Shown: positions 9,215-18,478, numbered from the stretch's first letter. The stretch: DNA of 64,000 nucleotides from Streptomyces sp. 2131.1 (GCF_900105515.1 NZ_FNSY01000001.1:4948001-5012000); one strand, 5' to 3'. Program-made: numbers and translations. The notes: generated from the sequence alone by a model not told the origin.

Positions 9215-9406
9215 TCAGCGGGCGTGGTGCCGGTCGGCCTGCTGTCGCGGGATCTCGCTCAGCCGCACCCCCGCCGGGCGGCGACGGCTCCGGCCGGTGC
9301 TCCGGCCGGGAAACGCGTTGCGCCGCGCGGGCACCTTCGGGGCAAGGGCGACGAAGGTGATCGGGGCGAGGACCGCGACGAGGATCAGCACGATGACGAC
9401 GTTCAT
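9215..9406 (-). CDS. Small single-span membrane protein, hypothetical
   Basis: A 63-residue frame begins with a hydrophobic helix (VVIVLILVAVLAPITFVALA, residues 3-22) followed by a highly basic tail rich in Arg. The ATG at 9406 has AGGAA-type and GAAGG motifs just upstream. The layout of one helix plus a positive cytoplasmic tail is common in small actinobacterial membrane peptides. No family is recognised, and it could be a chance frame in high-G+C DNA. Confidence 0.45.
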   Translation of the reverse strand: MNVVIVLILVAVLAPITFVALAPKVPARRNAFPGRSTGRSRRRPAGVRLSEIPRQQADRHHAR

Positions 9407-9512
9407 GTTCCTGCCTTCCGTCCGGTACTGATGGTCTTTCACTACTTGTCGTAACCGGAAAACGGCTCCGTAAACACGAGGCGTGACGAAAATCCTGGTG
9501 GCGGGGGCCCTT

Positions 9513-10094
9513 CTACCCCCGCCACATCGACCACATCGGCGGCCCCGACCGGAACACCATCTCCTCGCGCACCTCGAAGCCGTGGCGGCGGTAGAACGTG
9601 AGGTTGCGGCTGTTGCTGGACTCCAGGAACACCGGGCGGCCGTCCGCGTCCGCGCGTTCCAGGAGGCCGGCGAGGACCGTCGACCCGCGGCCGGTCCCGC
9701 GCGCGTCCGCGTGGGTGCCGATGTACTCCACGTACCAGTGCGCCGGGCGGACCGGGTGGCGGTGCTCCAGGGTCAGCAACCGGGCCGCCATACGGGGGAG
9801 TTGGGCGCGGCCCGCCCGCAGCAGTGTGCCCGCGTTGCGCAGCAGGTGGGTCACCGGGAGCTTCCACGCGCCGGGCTCCGTCCAGACCGCCGCCACCGTG
9901 CGCTCCGGGTCCGTCCACACCCGGCCCGCCGGGACCTGCTGGGCCAGGTGCGCGGTGAACAGCCGCCGCAGCCGCCGGTCCCGGTCGTCTGGCATCAGCC
10001 AGGACCACACCGGGTCCCCGGCGTACGCACTGGCCAGGACACCCGCGAGCGCGGGGACGTCGGACGCGGTGGCGCGGACTATGTCGTCGGTCAT
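9513..10094 (-). CDS. GNAT-family N-acetyltransferase
   Basis: The 193-residue protein has the GNAT fold signature. Motif A, which binds acetyl-CoA, reads ADARGTGRGSTVLAGLLERA (about residues 133-152), followed by the FLESSNSRNLTFYRRHGFEV region of motif B. The acceptor substrate cannot be told from the sequence. It stands alone between a small membrane gene and the phospholipase region. Confidence 0.85.
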   Translation of the reverse strand: MTDDIVRATASDVPALAGVLASAYAGDPVWSWLMPDDRDRRLRRLFTAHLAQQVPAGRVWTDPERTVAAVWTEPGAWKLPVTHLLRNAGTLLRAGRAQLPRMAARLLTLEHRHPVRPAHWYVEYIGTHADARGTGRGSTVLAGLLERADADGRPVFLESSNSRNLTFYRRHGFEVREEMVFRSGPPMWSMWRG

Positions 10095-10252
10095 GGGCGG
10101 GGAGCGTAGCGGCGGTCCGCGACCGGCGGCCAGCGTCGCGGCAAGACCCGCCGACCGGCCAACGGGGCACGATTTCCGGCTATCACCGTGCGGGATCTCG
10201 ACTGCGTGCCGTGGCCATGGAAATCTGCCGGTGCCTCAGGAATACGTCCACG

Positions 10253-10274
10253 GTTCGCCCGCCGTTCGTACCGG
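10253..10274 (+). promoter_or_regulatory. Possible PHO box upstream of phospholipase C
   Basis: Two adjacent 11-base direct repeats, GTTCGCCCGCC and GTTCGTACCGG, resemble the PhoP direct-repeat units of Streptomyces (consensus beginning GTTCACC). They lie about 77 bases before the phospholipase start. Phosphate-scavenging phospholipases are a plausible PhoP target, but the match is only moderate. Confidence 0.35.
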
Positions 10275-10350
10275 CGGCCTAGATTTCGCAGGCGCGCGCA
10301 GACGTCCTTCTTCCCCCCTTGTGAACGACTCTCCCCCCAGAGGTGCCCCG

Positions 10351-12417
10351 ATGACCCTTCAGATCAGCGAGCCCCCGTGCCCGGCCGACGACGTCGACGC
10401 GGGCGAGCTCACCAACGAGACGCGCATCAGCCGCCGCCGGATGCTGCAGACGGCCGCCGTCTCGCTCGGCGTGATCGCCGCCGGGCCGGTGGCCGAGGCG
10501 GCCGGCGGGGCACGGGCCGAAGCGGCCGAGTACCGCCTGCCCAAGGGCTTCAAGGGCGACATCTCCGACCTGAGGCACGTGGTGATCCTCATGCAGGAGA
10601 ACAGGTCCTTCGACCACTACCTCGGCCAGCTGAAGGGCGTACGAGGGCACGACGACAAGCAGGTCCTGACCTTCCAGGACGGCACCACCGTCTTCCAGCA
10701 GCGCGCCGCCGACGGCACCATCGTCACGCCCGCCGTCTCGACCGCCACCTGGAGCGACAAGCACAACTTCTACGGGGCCGACGAGGGGCGGTGGGACACC
10801 TGGGTGAAGGACAAGGGCGACCACTGCATGTGGTACTACACACCCGACTACATGCCGTGGATGTACTCGCTCGCTTCCCAGTACACCGTCTGCGACATGA
10901 ACTTCTGCTCCCTGCACGGGCCCACCATCCCCAACCGCTACTACCTGATGAGCGGTACGGCGGGCGGCGAGACCACCAACGCGGGCCAGAACAACTACAC
11001 CCGCACCTGGACCACCGTCCCCGAACAGCTCCAGCGGGCCGGCATCGACTGGCGCGTCTACTCCGACAACAGCGGCAACGGCGTCGGCGGCAGCCTCCAG
11101 AGCGGGTACGTCGGCGAGTACGGCTGCAACGTCACCAACAGCTTCGCCTCCTTCGACCCGCGCACCGCGGACCCGGCCGAGCTCGAACCAGGCACCGGCA
11201 AGGTCTGGAAGGCCAACTCCTTCGTCTACGAGGGCGCCACGACGCCGAATGACGACTCCGAGGCCAACCTCGACGCCGTCCTGCGCGACCTCGTCGCCGC
11301 GTGCGAGCCGGGCGCCGAGCACCCGCTGCCCGAGGTCTCCTGGGTGGTCATGCCCGCCGCGTGGAGCGAGCACCCGGGCTTCGACACGGTGCACGGCGAG
11401 CGGTACATGAACAAGGTCCTCAAGACCCTCCAGAGCAACGAGGACATCTGGAACCACACCCTGGTGATCATCACCTACGACGAGAACGACGGGAAGTTCG
11501 ACCACGTCCTGCCGCCCCGCCCGGAACAGGGCACACCCGGCGAGTTCGCCGGCACCACCCCGTACGGCTTCGGGCCCCGCGTCCCGATGCTGCTGGTCTC
11601 CCCGTGGACGCGCGGCGGCTACGTCGCCTCGGAGGTCTTCGACCACACCTCGACCGTGAAATTCCTGGAGACCTGGGCGGCGCACCTGGGCAAGCCGTTC
11701 ACCTGTCCGAACATCACCCCGTGGCGCCGCTCCGTCGCCGGAGACCTGACCAGCGCGATCGACTTCGCGCACCCGCGCCCCGGCCCGGTCGTCATCGCCG
11801 ACCCGGTCACCGGGACCCCGCCGCGTCCGCCCCGCGACCGGATGGAGCCGCGCGGGCTCTCCTTCCACCCGCACGCCACGTTCACCGAGGACCGGAGAAC
11901 CGGCACGGTGACCGCGTCGATGACCCTGACCGGCGGCCCCTCGGGCAAGGCGGTGAGCCTCCAGGTCTTCCCCGACCGGTACCTGCCGTTCTCCAACACC
12001 CCGTACACGGTGAGCGCGGCGAACCCGCGTACGTACACCTGGGACACGACGCGGACGGACGGCGGGTACGCCTTCTCGGTGTACGGCCCCGACGGCTTTC
12101 TGCGCTCCTTCGCCGGAGAGGTGCTCCCCGAGGACGCGAGCACCCGGCACATCGGCCTCCCGCGCGTCGAGGTGCGGCTCGTCAGGGGCAGGCGCCCCGC
12201 GGTCCGGCTGGCGCTGCACAACGACGGACGGCACCCGGTCCGCTACACCCTGCGGGCCAACGACTACGCCGGCGGCACGCGCAAGGTCACCGTCCCCGGC
12301 GGTCACTCCACCGTCGTGGACTGGCCCACCGAGCACGGCTACTACGACGTGGTGCTCACCGCGGACACCGGCACGGGCTGGACCCAGCGGTACGCGGGCC
12401 GGGTGGCGACGGTCTGA
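10351..12417 (+). CDS. Phosphocholine-specific phospholipase C, Tat-exported
   Basis: The 688-residue enzyme belongs to the AcpA/PlcC-type phosphoesterase family, which hydrolyses phosphatidylcholine or sphingomyelin outside the cell. A twin-arginine signal (S-R-R-R-M-L-Q, residues 27-33) is followed by a hydrophobic stretch and Ala-rich cleavage region. The catalytic block VVILMQENRSFDHYLGQLKG starts near residue 75, the metal-ligand block YTVCDMNFCSLHGPTIPNRY near 180, and YDENDGKFDHV near 376. The C-terminal 200 residues look like two DUF756 beta domains. ATG 10351 is chosen because it places the Tat signal at the N-terminus. Confidence 0.92.
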   Translation: MTLQISEPPCPADDVDAGELTNETRISRRRMLQTAAVSLGVIAAGPVAEAAGGARAEAAEYRLPKGFKGDISDLRHVVILMQENRSFDHYLGQLKGVRGHDDKQVLTFQDGTTVFQQRAADGTIVTPAVSTATWSDKHNFYGADEGRWDTWVKDKGDHCMWYYTPDYMPWMYSLASQYTVCDMNFCSLHGPTIPNRYYLMSGTAGGETTNAGQNNYTRTWTTVPEQLQRAGIDWRVYSDNSGNGVGGSLQSGYVGEYGCNVTNSFASFDPRTADPAELEPGTGKVWKANSFVYEGATTPNDDSEANLDAVLRDLVAACEPGAEHPLPEVSWVVMPAAWSEHPGFDTVHGERYMNKVLKTLQSNEDIWNHTLVIITYDENDGKFDHVLPPRPEQGTPGEFAGTTPYGFGPRVPMLLVSPWTRGGYVASEVFDHTSTVKFLETWAAHLGKPFTCPNITPWRRSVAGDLTSAIDFAHPRPGPVVIADPVTGTPPRPPRDRMEPRGLSFHPHATFTEDRRTGTVTASMTLTGGPSGKAVSLQVFPDRYLPFSNTPYTVSAANPRTYTWDTTRTDGGYAFSVYGPDGFLRSFAGEVLPEDASTRHIGLPRVEVRLVRGRRPAVRLALHNDGRHPVRYTLRANDYAGGTRKVTVPGGHSTVVDWPTEHGYYDVVLTADTGTGWTQRYAGRVATV

Positions 12418-12418
12418 G

Positions 12419-13234
12419 TCACCCGGCCAGTTCGGCCAGCACCGCGTCCGTGAACGCGGGCCACACCTCGACCGCCCACGGCCCGAAGGCCCGGTCGGTG
12501 AGCGCGACGCACGCCGCGCCCGCGACCGGGTCGATCCACAGGAAGGTGCCCGACTGGCCGAAGTGGCCGAAGGTCGCGGGGGAGGACGAGGCGCCCGTCC
12601 AGTGCGGGGACTTGGAGTCGCGGATCTCGAAGCCGAGGCCCCAGTCGTTGGGGTTCTGGTGGCCGTAGCCGGGCAGGACGCCCTTCAGGCCCGGGTGGAC
12701 GACGCTCTGCGCGACGGCCACCGTACGCGGGTCGAGGAGGCGGGGGGCCTGCACCTCGGCCGCGAAGCGCGCGAGATCGTCGACCGTGGAGACGCCGTCC
12801 TTGGCGGGGGAGCCGTCCAGGGTGGTGGCGGTCATCCCCAGGGGCTCCAGAACCGCCTGTCGAACGTATTCCGGGAACGGGATGTCGGCGGCCTTCGCGA
12901 TGTGGTCGCCCAGCACCTCGAAGCCGGCGTTGGAGTACAGGCGCCGGTTGCCGGGCGGGGCCATCACCCGGTGCTCGTCGAAGGCGAGGCCGCTGGTGTG
13001 GGCGAGCAGGTGGCGCACGGTCGAGCCCTCGGGACCCGCCGGTTCGTCCAGCTCGACGGCGCCTTCCTCGTACGCCACCAGCGCCGCGTAGGCCGCGATC
13101 GGTTTGGTGACGGAGGCGAGGTGGAAGCGGTGGGCGGTCGGGCCGTGCGTACCGGCGACCTCGCCGTCCGCTCGTACGACGGCCGCCGCCGCGGTGGGGA
13201 CGGGCCAGTTCTCGATCATCGCCAGGCTCTGCAT
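12419..13234 (-). CDS. Serine hydrolase, beta-lactamase/DD-peptidase fold
   Basis: The 271-residue protein has class C beta-lactamase-like motifs: S-V-T-K with the catalytic Ser near residue 45, Y-S-N near 115, and an H-F-G-Q-S-G-T block near 230. Enzymes of this group include esterases and D-amino peptidases; true beta-lactamase activity is not implied. No signal peptide is evident, so it is probably cytoplasmic. ATG 13234 lacks a good ribosome binding site and may be translated from a near-leaderless transcript. Its stop is one base past the convergent phospholipase stop. Confidence 0.8.
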   Translation of the reverse strand: MQSLAMIENWPVPTAAAAVVRADGEVAGTHGPTAHRFHLASVTKPIAAYAALVAYEEGAVELDEPAGPEGSTVRHLLAHTSGLAFDEHRVMAPPGNRRLYSNAGFEVLGDHIAKAADIPFPEYVRQAVLEPLGMTATTLDGSPAKDGVSTVDDLARFAAEVQAPRLLDPRTVAVAQSVVHPGLKGVLPGYGHQNPNDWGLGFEIRDSKSPHWTGASSSPATFGHFGQSGTFLWIDPVAGAACVALTDRAFGPWAVEVWPAFTDAVLAELAG

Positions 13235-13288
13235 GCGTACGAGAGTAGATTCCGCGTCCCACCTGTCGGAAACCGCACCCGGTGATGC

Positions 13289-13316
13289 TTGCTTCGAGTG
13301 CACTCCAACGTCATAG
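13289..13316 (+). promoter_or_regulatory. MerR-type promoter with palindromic operator
   Basis: A -35-like TTGCTT at 13289-13294 is followed by a perfect 10-bp palindrome GAGTGCACTC (13296-13305) and a -10-like TCATAG/ATAGCG near 13311-13318. An operator placed between -35 and -10 with a long spacer is the hallmark of MerR-family promoters. The MerR start codon lies only a few bases downstream, so the transcript is nearly leaderless. Confidence 0.6.
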
Positions 13317-13325
13317 CGTGGAGCC

Positions 13326-13787
13326 ATGACCGTGACGGAGACCACCGCGAGCCGGACCGACCTCTGCGCCTCCGCCCCGTCGGCGCACCCGCGCCCCGAC
13401 GGGCAGGACCGCTACACGATCAGCGAGGTCGCCGCGTTCACCGGCCTGACCGCCCACACCCTGCGCTGGTACGAGCGGATCGGTCTCATGCCGCACGTGG
13501 ACCGGTCGCACACCGGCCAGCGGCGCTTCAGCAACCGGGACCTGGACTGGCTGGCCTTCGTCACCAAGCTGCGGTTGACCGGGATGCCGGTCGCCCACAT
13601 GGTCCGGTACGCCGAACTCATACGTGAGGGCGACCACACCTTCGAGGAACGGCAGGAGCTGCTGGAGGCGACCCGCCGCGACGTGAGAACGCGGATAGCG
13701 GAGCTCCAGGACACCCTGGCCGTGCTGGACTACAAGATCGACTTCTATGCGGGCGCCCGCGGGGCGCCGGAAGGGCCCAGTGCCTGA
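13326..13787 (+). CDS. MerR-family transcriptional regulator
   Basis: The 153-residue protein has the winged helix-turn-helix YTISEVAAFTGLTAHTLRWY starting near residue 30, the wing GLMPHVDRSHTGQRRFSNRD, and a C-terminal coiled coil (about residues 95-135). There is no cysteine cluster at the C-terminus, so it is not an obvious metal sensor. Its stop overlaps the aldo/keto reductase start by one base (TGATG), so the two form an operon, presumably induced by an electrophile or oxidant through its own promoter. Confidence 0.92.
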   Translation: MTVTETTASRTDLCASAPSAHPRPDGQDRYTISEVAAFTGLTAHTLRWYERIGLMPHVDRSHTGQRRFSNRDLDWLAFVTKLRLTGMPVAHMVRYAELIREGDHTFEERQELLEATRRDVRTRIAELQDTLAVLDYKIDFYAGARGAPEGPSA

Positions 13788-14803
13788 TGACTGACAACAA
13801 GATCGCCACGGTGGAGCTCGGCAGGGGCGGCCCCCGGGTCGGGGTCCAGGGCCTCGGCTGCATGGGCATCAGCGAGTTCTACGGCGACACCGACGAGGCC
13901 GCGGCCCGCGAGACGCTGGAAACGGCGCTCGCGGCGGGCGTCACCCTTTTCGACACCGCCGACATCTACGGCAGCGGAGCCAACGAGACGTTCCTCGCGC
14001 CGTTCGTCGGGGCGCACCGCGACGAGATCACCCTCGCCACCAAGTTCGCCATCGAGCGGCGCGACGACGACCCGGACTACCGGGGCGTCAACAACAGCCC
14101 CGCCTACATCCGCAAGGCCGTCGAGGCGAGCCTGCGCCGGCTCGGCACCGACGTGATCGACCTCTACTACATGCACCGCCGCGACCCGGCCGTCCCGTTC
14201 GCCGAGTCCGTCGGCGCCATGGGCGAGCTGGTGCGGGAGGGCAAGGTCAAGCAGCTCGGGCTCAGCGAGGTGACCGGCGCCGAACTGCGCGAGGCGCACG
14301 CGGTGCACCCGATCGCCGCCCTCCAGTCCGAGTGGTCCCTGTTCAGCCGGGACGTCGAACGCAGCGCGGTGGCCGCCGCCGCCGAGCTGGGCGTGACCGT
14401 CGTGCCCTACTCGCCGCTGGGCCGGGGCTTCCTCACCGGATCGTTCGCGGACGCGGGCAAGGAGCTGTCCCAGGGCGACTTCCGCGCCTCGCAGCCCCGC
14501 ATGACCGGCGAGAACGCGAAGGCCAACACGGCGCTCCTAGAGCCCGTCCACAAGATCGCCGCCGCGCACGGGGCGACGGCCGGGCAGGTCGCGCTCGCCT
14601 GGGTGCAGCAGCGCGCCCAGGTGCACGGCATCACCGTCGTCCCCATCCCGGGCACCCGAAAGAGCCACCGCCTCCTGGAGAACGCGGGAGCCACCCGCCT
14701 CACGCTCACCGACGACGAACTGGCCGTGCTGGAACCGATCGCCGGGCAGGTCGCGGGCGACCGCTACCACGACATGAGCCTGACCTCGCTCGCGCGCGAG
14801 TAG
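13787..14803 (+). CDS. Aldo/keto reductase
   Basis: The 338-residue NADPH-dependent oxidoreductase of the AKR13-like group has the catalytic tetrad in context: Asp and Tyr in FDTADIYGSGANE, Lys in TLATKFAIERR, and His in DLYYMHRRDP. The C-terminal NADPH-binding block reads VVPIPGTRKSHRLLENAG. It probably reduces reactive aldehydes or ketones. Translational coupling to the MerR gene suggests regulation by it. Confidence 0.92.
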   Translation: MTDNKIATVELGRGGPRVGVQGLGCMGISEFYGDTDEAAARETLETALAAGVTLFDTADIYGSGANETFLAPFVGAHRDEITLATKFAIERRDDDPDYRGVNNSPAYIRKAVEASLRRLGTDVIDLYYMHRRDPAVPFAESVGAMGELVREGKVKQLGLSEVTGAELREAHAVHPIAALQSEWSLFSRDVERSAVAAAAELGVTVVPYSPLGRGFLTGSFADAGKELSQGDFRASQPRMTGENAKANTALLEPVHKIAAAHGATAGQVALAWVQQRAQVHGITVVPIPGTRKSHRLLENAGATRLTLTDDELAVLEPIAGQVAGDRYHDMSLTSLARE

Positions 14804-14849
14804 CGGGCGGGTAGCCTCCGCACGAGGAAGCGACCAAGGAGGCAACAGC

Positions 14850-15296
14850 ATGGCGATCAAGCGGATGGACAACGTCGGCATCGTCGTCGAGGACCTGGAC
14901 GCCGCCATCGCGTTCTTCGCGGAGCTCGGGATGGAGCTGGAGGGCAAGGGCGAGGTCCAGGGCGGCTTCGCCGACCAGTGCACCGGGCTCGACGGCACCC
15001 ACTGCGAGATCGCGATGCTCCGCACGCCGGACGGCCACAGCAGGCTGGAACTCGCGAAGTACCTCAGCCCCGAGCTGATCGACGCTCCGCGCGACCGGCC
15101 GCACAACGTGCTCGGCACACACCGCGTCATGTTCGCCGTCGACGACATCGAGGACACCGTCGCCCGGCTGCGCCCTCTCGGCGGTGAACTCGTCGGCTCC
15201 ATCGCCCGGTTCGAGGACACCTACCTGCTCTGCTACCTGCGCGGCCCGGACGGCGTCATCGTCGGACTCGCGGAGGAGCTGGGCGGGAACGGCTAG
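14850..15296 (+). CDS. VOC-family (glyoxalase/dioxygenase fold) protein
   Basis: The 148-residue protein contains paired beta-alpha-beta-beta-beta modules, beginning MDNVGIVVEDLDAAIAFFAE and repeating at HRVMFAVDDIEDTVARL. His8-like and Glu metal positions are only partly conserved (for example LELAKYL and the C-terminal GVIVGLAEEL), so glyoxalase activity is not certain. A strong AGGAGG precedes the ATG. It follows the aldo/keto reductase by 46 bases in the same direction, suggesting a shared detoxification role. Confidence 0.85.
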   Translation: MAIKRMDNVGIVVEDLDAAIAFFAELGMELEGKGEVQGGFADQCTGLDGTHCEIAMLRTPDGHSRLELAKYLSPELIDAPRDRPHNVLGTHRVMFAVDDIEDTVARLRPLGGELVGSIARFEDTYLLCYLRGPDGVIVGLAEELGGNG

Positions 15297-15297
15297 A

Positions 15298-15322
15298 GCC
15301 TGTCCGGCGGGTCGGGACAGGC
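15298..15322. terminator. Bidirectional terminator hairpin
   Basis: GCCTGTCC (15298-15305) pairs with GGACAGGC (15315-15322) around a 9-base loop, filling the 27-base gap between two convergent genes. Confidence 0.8.
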
Positions 15323-15323
15323 C

Positions 15324-16370
15324 CTAGGCGTACGCGCCCTTCGCGATCGCCGTGAACGCGCGCAGCGACTCCGTGCCCGGGGCGAAGTAGCCGGTGTGCC
15401 CGTCCGCGTCGCCGGCGGGCACCCGTCGGGCGCCGAAGCCCGGCGACGCGGGGTCGGCGCCGTGGCCGAGCCCGGCGAACTCGACGTGCGGGACGTTGGC
15501 GATCCAGTCGCCGGGGTCCTTCGCCGCCCACACCCGCGCCCCGGTGCGCAGATCGGCCACGTCGTCCGCGCGCATCCCCGGGGAGCCGAGGACCACCAGG
15601 TCGGCGGCGTGCAGCCGGGGCGCGGCCAGGCCGCAGACGACCGAGCCGTAGCTGTGGCAGAACACCGTCGTGACGGGCGTCCCGGCCGCCGCCAGCCCGT
15701 CCGCGAACCGGGTCAGCCGCACGGAGCCCGCCTCGGCCAGGGTGCCGCGCGCGGCGTCGAGGCCGAGGCCCACCGGGGTGGTGTACCCGGCCCAGGCGAT
15801 CACGGCGGTGCCCGGACCCGTACGGGCGTACAGCGACCGGGCCATGCCGGCCGGGGTGCCGTACACATCGGTCGTACGGTCGAAGGTGCCGGCGTCGATG
15901 TCGGAGCCGGGCACGATCACGGAGACCCGGTCGGCGCTCGCCAAGTCACCGAAGACCTCAGCGACTTGGCCCCGGCCGCGCGGGTCGAACGCCAGGATGC
16001 GGCGGGCCGGGTCCTTCGCGAGGTGGGCGTAACGCGGATCGTGGGACGCCTTCAGGGCAAGGGCGTTGGCCCGGTAGCGCAGTTCGGCGGGTGCCCCGTC
16101 CAGGTTGCCGACGACGAGCGGGTGCCGGAGGGCCAGTGCCTGCTGCCCGGCGTCCGTGAGCCCCGCGAAGAAGCGGGCCACCGCAGCGGGTGAATCCCTT
16201 TCCGGGTCGGGCAGTTCGCGCCCCAGCGTGTGGTCGGCCCGCCAGGACGCCGTACCGGGCGGCGGGCCCGTGACCGCCTGCTGGGCGTTGCCCGCCACCC
16301 AGCCGGCCGTCCCCGACACCATGGTGACCGTCAGCGCCACCGTGACCAGGGTCCTCGCGTAACGCCGCAT
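15324..16370 (-). CDS. Exported alpha/beta hydrolase (DUF1023 family)
   Basis: The 348-residue protein has an N-terminal signal peptide (hydrophobic residues about 7-25) and a C-terminal alpha/beta hydrolase domain. The nucleophile elbow is F-C-H-S-Y-G-S-V near residue 225; a downstream GSPGMRADDVADL and the C-terminal GHTGYFAPGTESL (candidate catalytic His) match DUF1023. The substrate is unknown. GGAGGG precedes ATG 16370. A paralogue with the same motifs lies at 19505-20716, and the sensor/regulator operon sits between the two. Confidence 0.85.
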   Translation of the reverse strand: MRRYARTLVTVALTVTMVSGTAGWVAGNAQQAVTGPPPGTASWRADHTLGRELPDPERDSPAAVARFFAGLTDAGQQALALRHPLVVGNLDGAPAELRYRANALALKASHDPRYAHLAKDPARRILAFDPRGRGQVAEVFGDLASADRVSVIVPGSDIDAGTFDRTTDVYGTPAGMARSLYARTGPGTAVIAWAGYTTPVGLGLDAARGTLAEAGSVRLTRFADGLAAAGTPVTTVFCHSYGSVVCGLAAPRLHAADLVVLGSPGMRADDVADLRTGARVWAAKDPGDWIANVPHVEFAGLGHGADPASPGFGARRVPAGDADGHTGYFAPGTESLRAFTAIAKGAYA

Positions 16371-16554
16371 CCGCCCCGCCCTCCCTCTCCGGCCGAACCG
16401 GCCGTTCCCCGCGCGCTGTTCGGCGCGACGGGAGGAAGGTAGGGACGCGGTGGGGGCCCGGGCGTCACACCGGGGAGCCAACTGCCGTGTGATACCCGGG
16501 TAGGGGGTGTAGCGGGTGGGCCGAGCCGGGACGGCCGCCCCGCCCCGTGGCCCG

Positions 16555-17238
16555 TCAGGCGGAGCCGGGGACCACCAGCCCCGCCTCGTACGCGAAGATC
16601 ACCGCCTGCGCGCGGTCCCGCAGGGAGAGCTTCGCCAGGACACGCCCGATGTGCGTCTTCACCGTCTGCTCGGCGAGCACCAGCCGGCCCGCGATCTCCT
16701 GGTTCGACAGGCCGCGCGCGATCAGTTCCAGGACCTCCGTCTCACGCGGCGTCAGCCCGTTGAGCCGCAGCGCGGCCCCGCCCCGGGAAGCCGCCGGCGG
16801 CTGCTGCCTGGCGAAGTCCGCTATCAGACGGCGCGTCACGGACGGGGCGAGCAGCGCGTCGCCCGCCGCCACCACCCGTACCGCCGCGATGAGATCCGCC
16901 GGCGGCGCGTCCTTCAGCAGGAACCCGGACGCGCCGGCGCGCAGCGCCTCGTACACGTAGTCGTCCACGTCGAACGTCGTCAGCATCAGCACCCTGGGCA
17001 CATGGACCACGCCCGGCGGCGGGTCGAGCAGCTCCCGGGCCGCCGCGAGGCCGTCCATCTCCGGCATCCGGACGTCCATCAGCACCACGTCCGGGTGGAC
17101 CCGGCGGCTGACGTCGACGCCCTGGCGCCCGTCCGGCGCCTCGCCGACCACGTCGATGTCCGCCTGCGCGGCCAGCAGGGCCGCGAATCCCGCCCGCACC
17201 ATGGCCTGGTCGTCGACGATGATCACACGGATGGGCAC
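16555..17238 (-). CDS. NarL/LuxR-type response regulator
   Basis: The 227-residue regulator has a receiver domain with the phospho-acceptor Asp near residue 54 in DVVLMDVRMPEMDG, the conserved Thr in LMLTTFD, and Lys in FLLKDAPP. The C-terminal LuxR helix-turn-helix runs LTPRETEVLELIARGLSNQE (about residues 160-180). GTG 17238 has GGAGG upstream. It follows the kinase by 13 bases and is its cognate partner. Confidence 0.94.
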   Translation of the reverse strand: MPIRVIIVDDQAMVRAGFAALLAAQADIDVVGEAPDGRQGVDVSRRVHPDVVLMDVRMPEMDGLAAARELLDPPPGVVHVPRVLMLTTFDVDDYVYEALRAGASGFLLKDAPPADLIAAVRVVAAGDALLAPSVTRRLIADFARQQPPAASRGGAALRLNGLTPRETEVLELIARGLSNQEIAGRLVLAEQTVKTHIGRVLAKLSLRDRAQAVIFAYEAGLVVPGSA

Positions 17239-17251
17239 GGTTCCTCCGGGC

Positions 17252-18469
17252 TCAGGGGGCGTCGGCGGGCCCGGGCGGGGGCAGCGGCAGCCGCGCGGCG
17301 ACCCGGAACCCCCCGTCCGGCAGCGGCCCGGTGTCCAGTGAGCCACCGGTCAACCGTACGCGCTCCCGCATCCCGACCAGGCCGTGGCCCGTTCCCGCCG
17401 ACTCCAGAGGTGAAACCGGCTGCTCGGGCGGGCCGTTGACGACCAGCACCGTCACCTGTTCACCGTCCGAGGTGACCGAGATCCGGGTGCGTGCCCCGGG
17501 CGCGTGCCGGACCACATTGGCCAGCGCCTCCTGCACGATCCGGTACGCGGACAAGTCAACGGCGGGCGGTACGTCACCCAGGTCGGCGGCCAGCGACAGT
17601 TCGGCCGGCAGCCCCGCCCGTACCGTCGCCTCCACCAGTTGCTGCAGGCGGTCGATCCCCGGCTGCGGGGCCCGCTCGCCCTCCGTGCCGTCGCCGCGCA
17701 GCACCACCAGCAGCCGCCGCATCTCGGCCAGCGACTCCCGCGCGCTCGCCGCGATCGTCCCGAACTCCTCGCGCGCCTCGTCCGACAGCTCCGGCAGCCG
17801 GTAGGGCGCGGAGTCCGCCTGGACGGTGATCACGGACATGTGGTGGGCGACCACGTCGTGCAGCTCGCGGGCGATCCGGGCCCGCTCCTCCAGCAGCGTC
17901 CGCCGGGCGCGCTCCGCCTCGCTGACGGTTTCTTGCTCGGCGAGCCGGCGCTGCGCGACACGCCGTTCCCGTACCGCCGCGCCGATCACCAGCACCACGG
18001 CCCCGAACAGGGGCAGGAGCAGCGCGCTGCCGTTGCTGCGGTCCGCGCGGACCAGGTGCAGGATCAGGCTCGCCGCGCCGCTCGCCAGCCAGACGGCGAC
18101 CAGGACCCGCCGCGACCGGCGCAGCGCCAGCGCGAGGAGCAGGAAGAGGTAGGCGATGAGCGGTGCGGGCGGCCACGGCCACACGTCGTACTCGCGGGCC
18201 GGCTGCCCCAGGAGCACCAGCGCGCCCGCGATGTCCGCCGGGAAGACGATCCACCACGCCCACAGCGGCTGCCGCGCCAGCAGCAGCAGGGGTCCGGCCT
18301 GGGTGACGGCGAGGGTGGTGGCGGCCGCGCCGCCGAGCCCGTACTGGTCGAGGAGGTTGGCGAAGGTGACGGGGAGGAAGAGCGCCGTCAGCGCGACGGC
18401 GGCGGCCTGCGGCAGGAACCTCTCCCAGCGCCGCGAAGCGGAGGCGGTAGCGGGTATCGGCTCGGTCAT
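17252..18469 (-). CDS. NarL-type sensor histidine kinase
   Basis: The 405-residue kinase has about five or six transmembrane helices in residues 20-175, no extracellular sensor loop of size, a HisKA_3 dimerisation domain with the phospho-acceptor His near residue 204 in RARIARELHDVVAHHMSVI, and a C-terminal HATPase domain (QEALANVVRHAPGA, GHGLVGMRERVRLTGG). Short loops suggest it senses membrane state or an intramembrane signal. It lies 9 bases after the DUF4429 gene and before the response regulator gene, forming a three-gene operon. Confidence 0.93.
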   Translation of the reverse strand: MTEPIPATASASRRWERFLPQAAAVALTALFLPVTFANLLDQYGLGGAAATTLAVTQAGPLLLLARQPLWAWWIVFPADIAGALVLLGQPAREYDVWPWPPAPLIAYLFLLLALALRRSRRVLVAVWLASGAASLILHLVRADRSNGSALLLPLFGAVVLVIGAAVRERRVAQRRLAEQETVSEAERARRTLLEERARIARELHDVVAHHMSVITVQADSAPYRLPELSDEAREEFGTIAASARESLAEMRRLLVVLRGDGTEGERAPQPGIDRLQQLVEATVRAGLPAELSLAADLGDVPPAVDLSAYRIVQEALANVVRHAPGARTRISVTSDGEQVTVLVVNGPPEQPVSPLESAGTGHGLVGMRERVRLTGGSLDTGPLPDGGFRVAARLPLPPPGPADAP

Positions 18470-18478
18470 CGCGGGCGG

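Noticed and set aside
12419..13234. Antibiotic-resistance beta-lactamase
   Set aside because: The fold motifs are present but there is no signal peptide; many cytoplasmic esterases share them.
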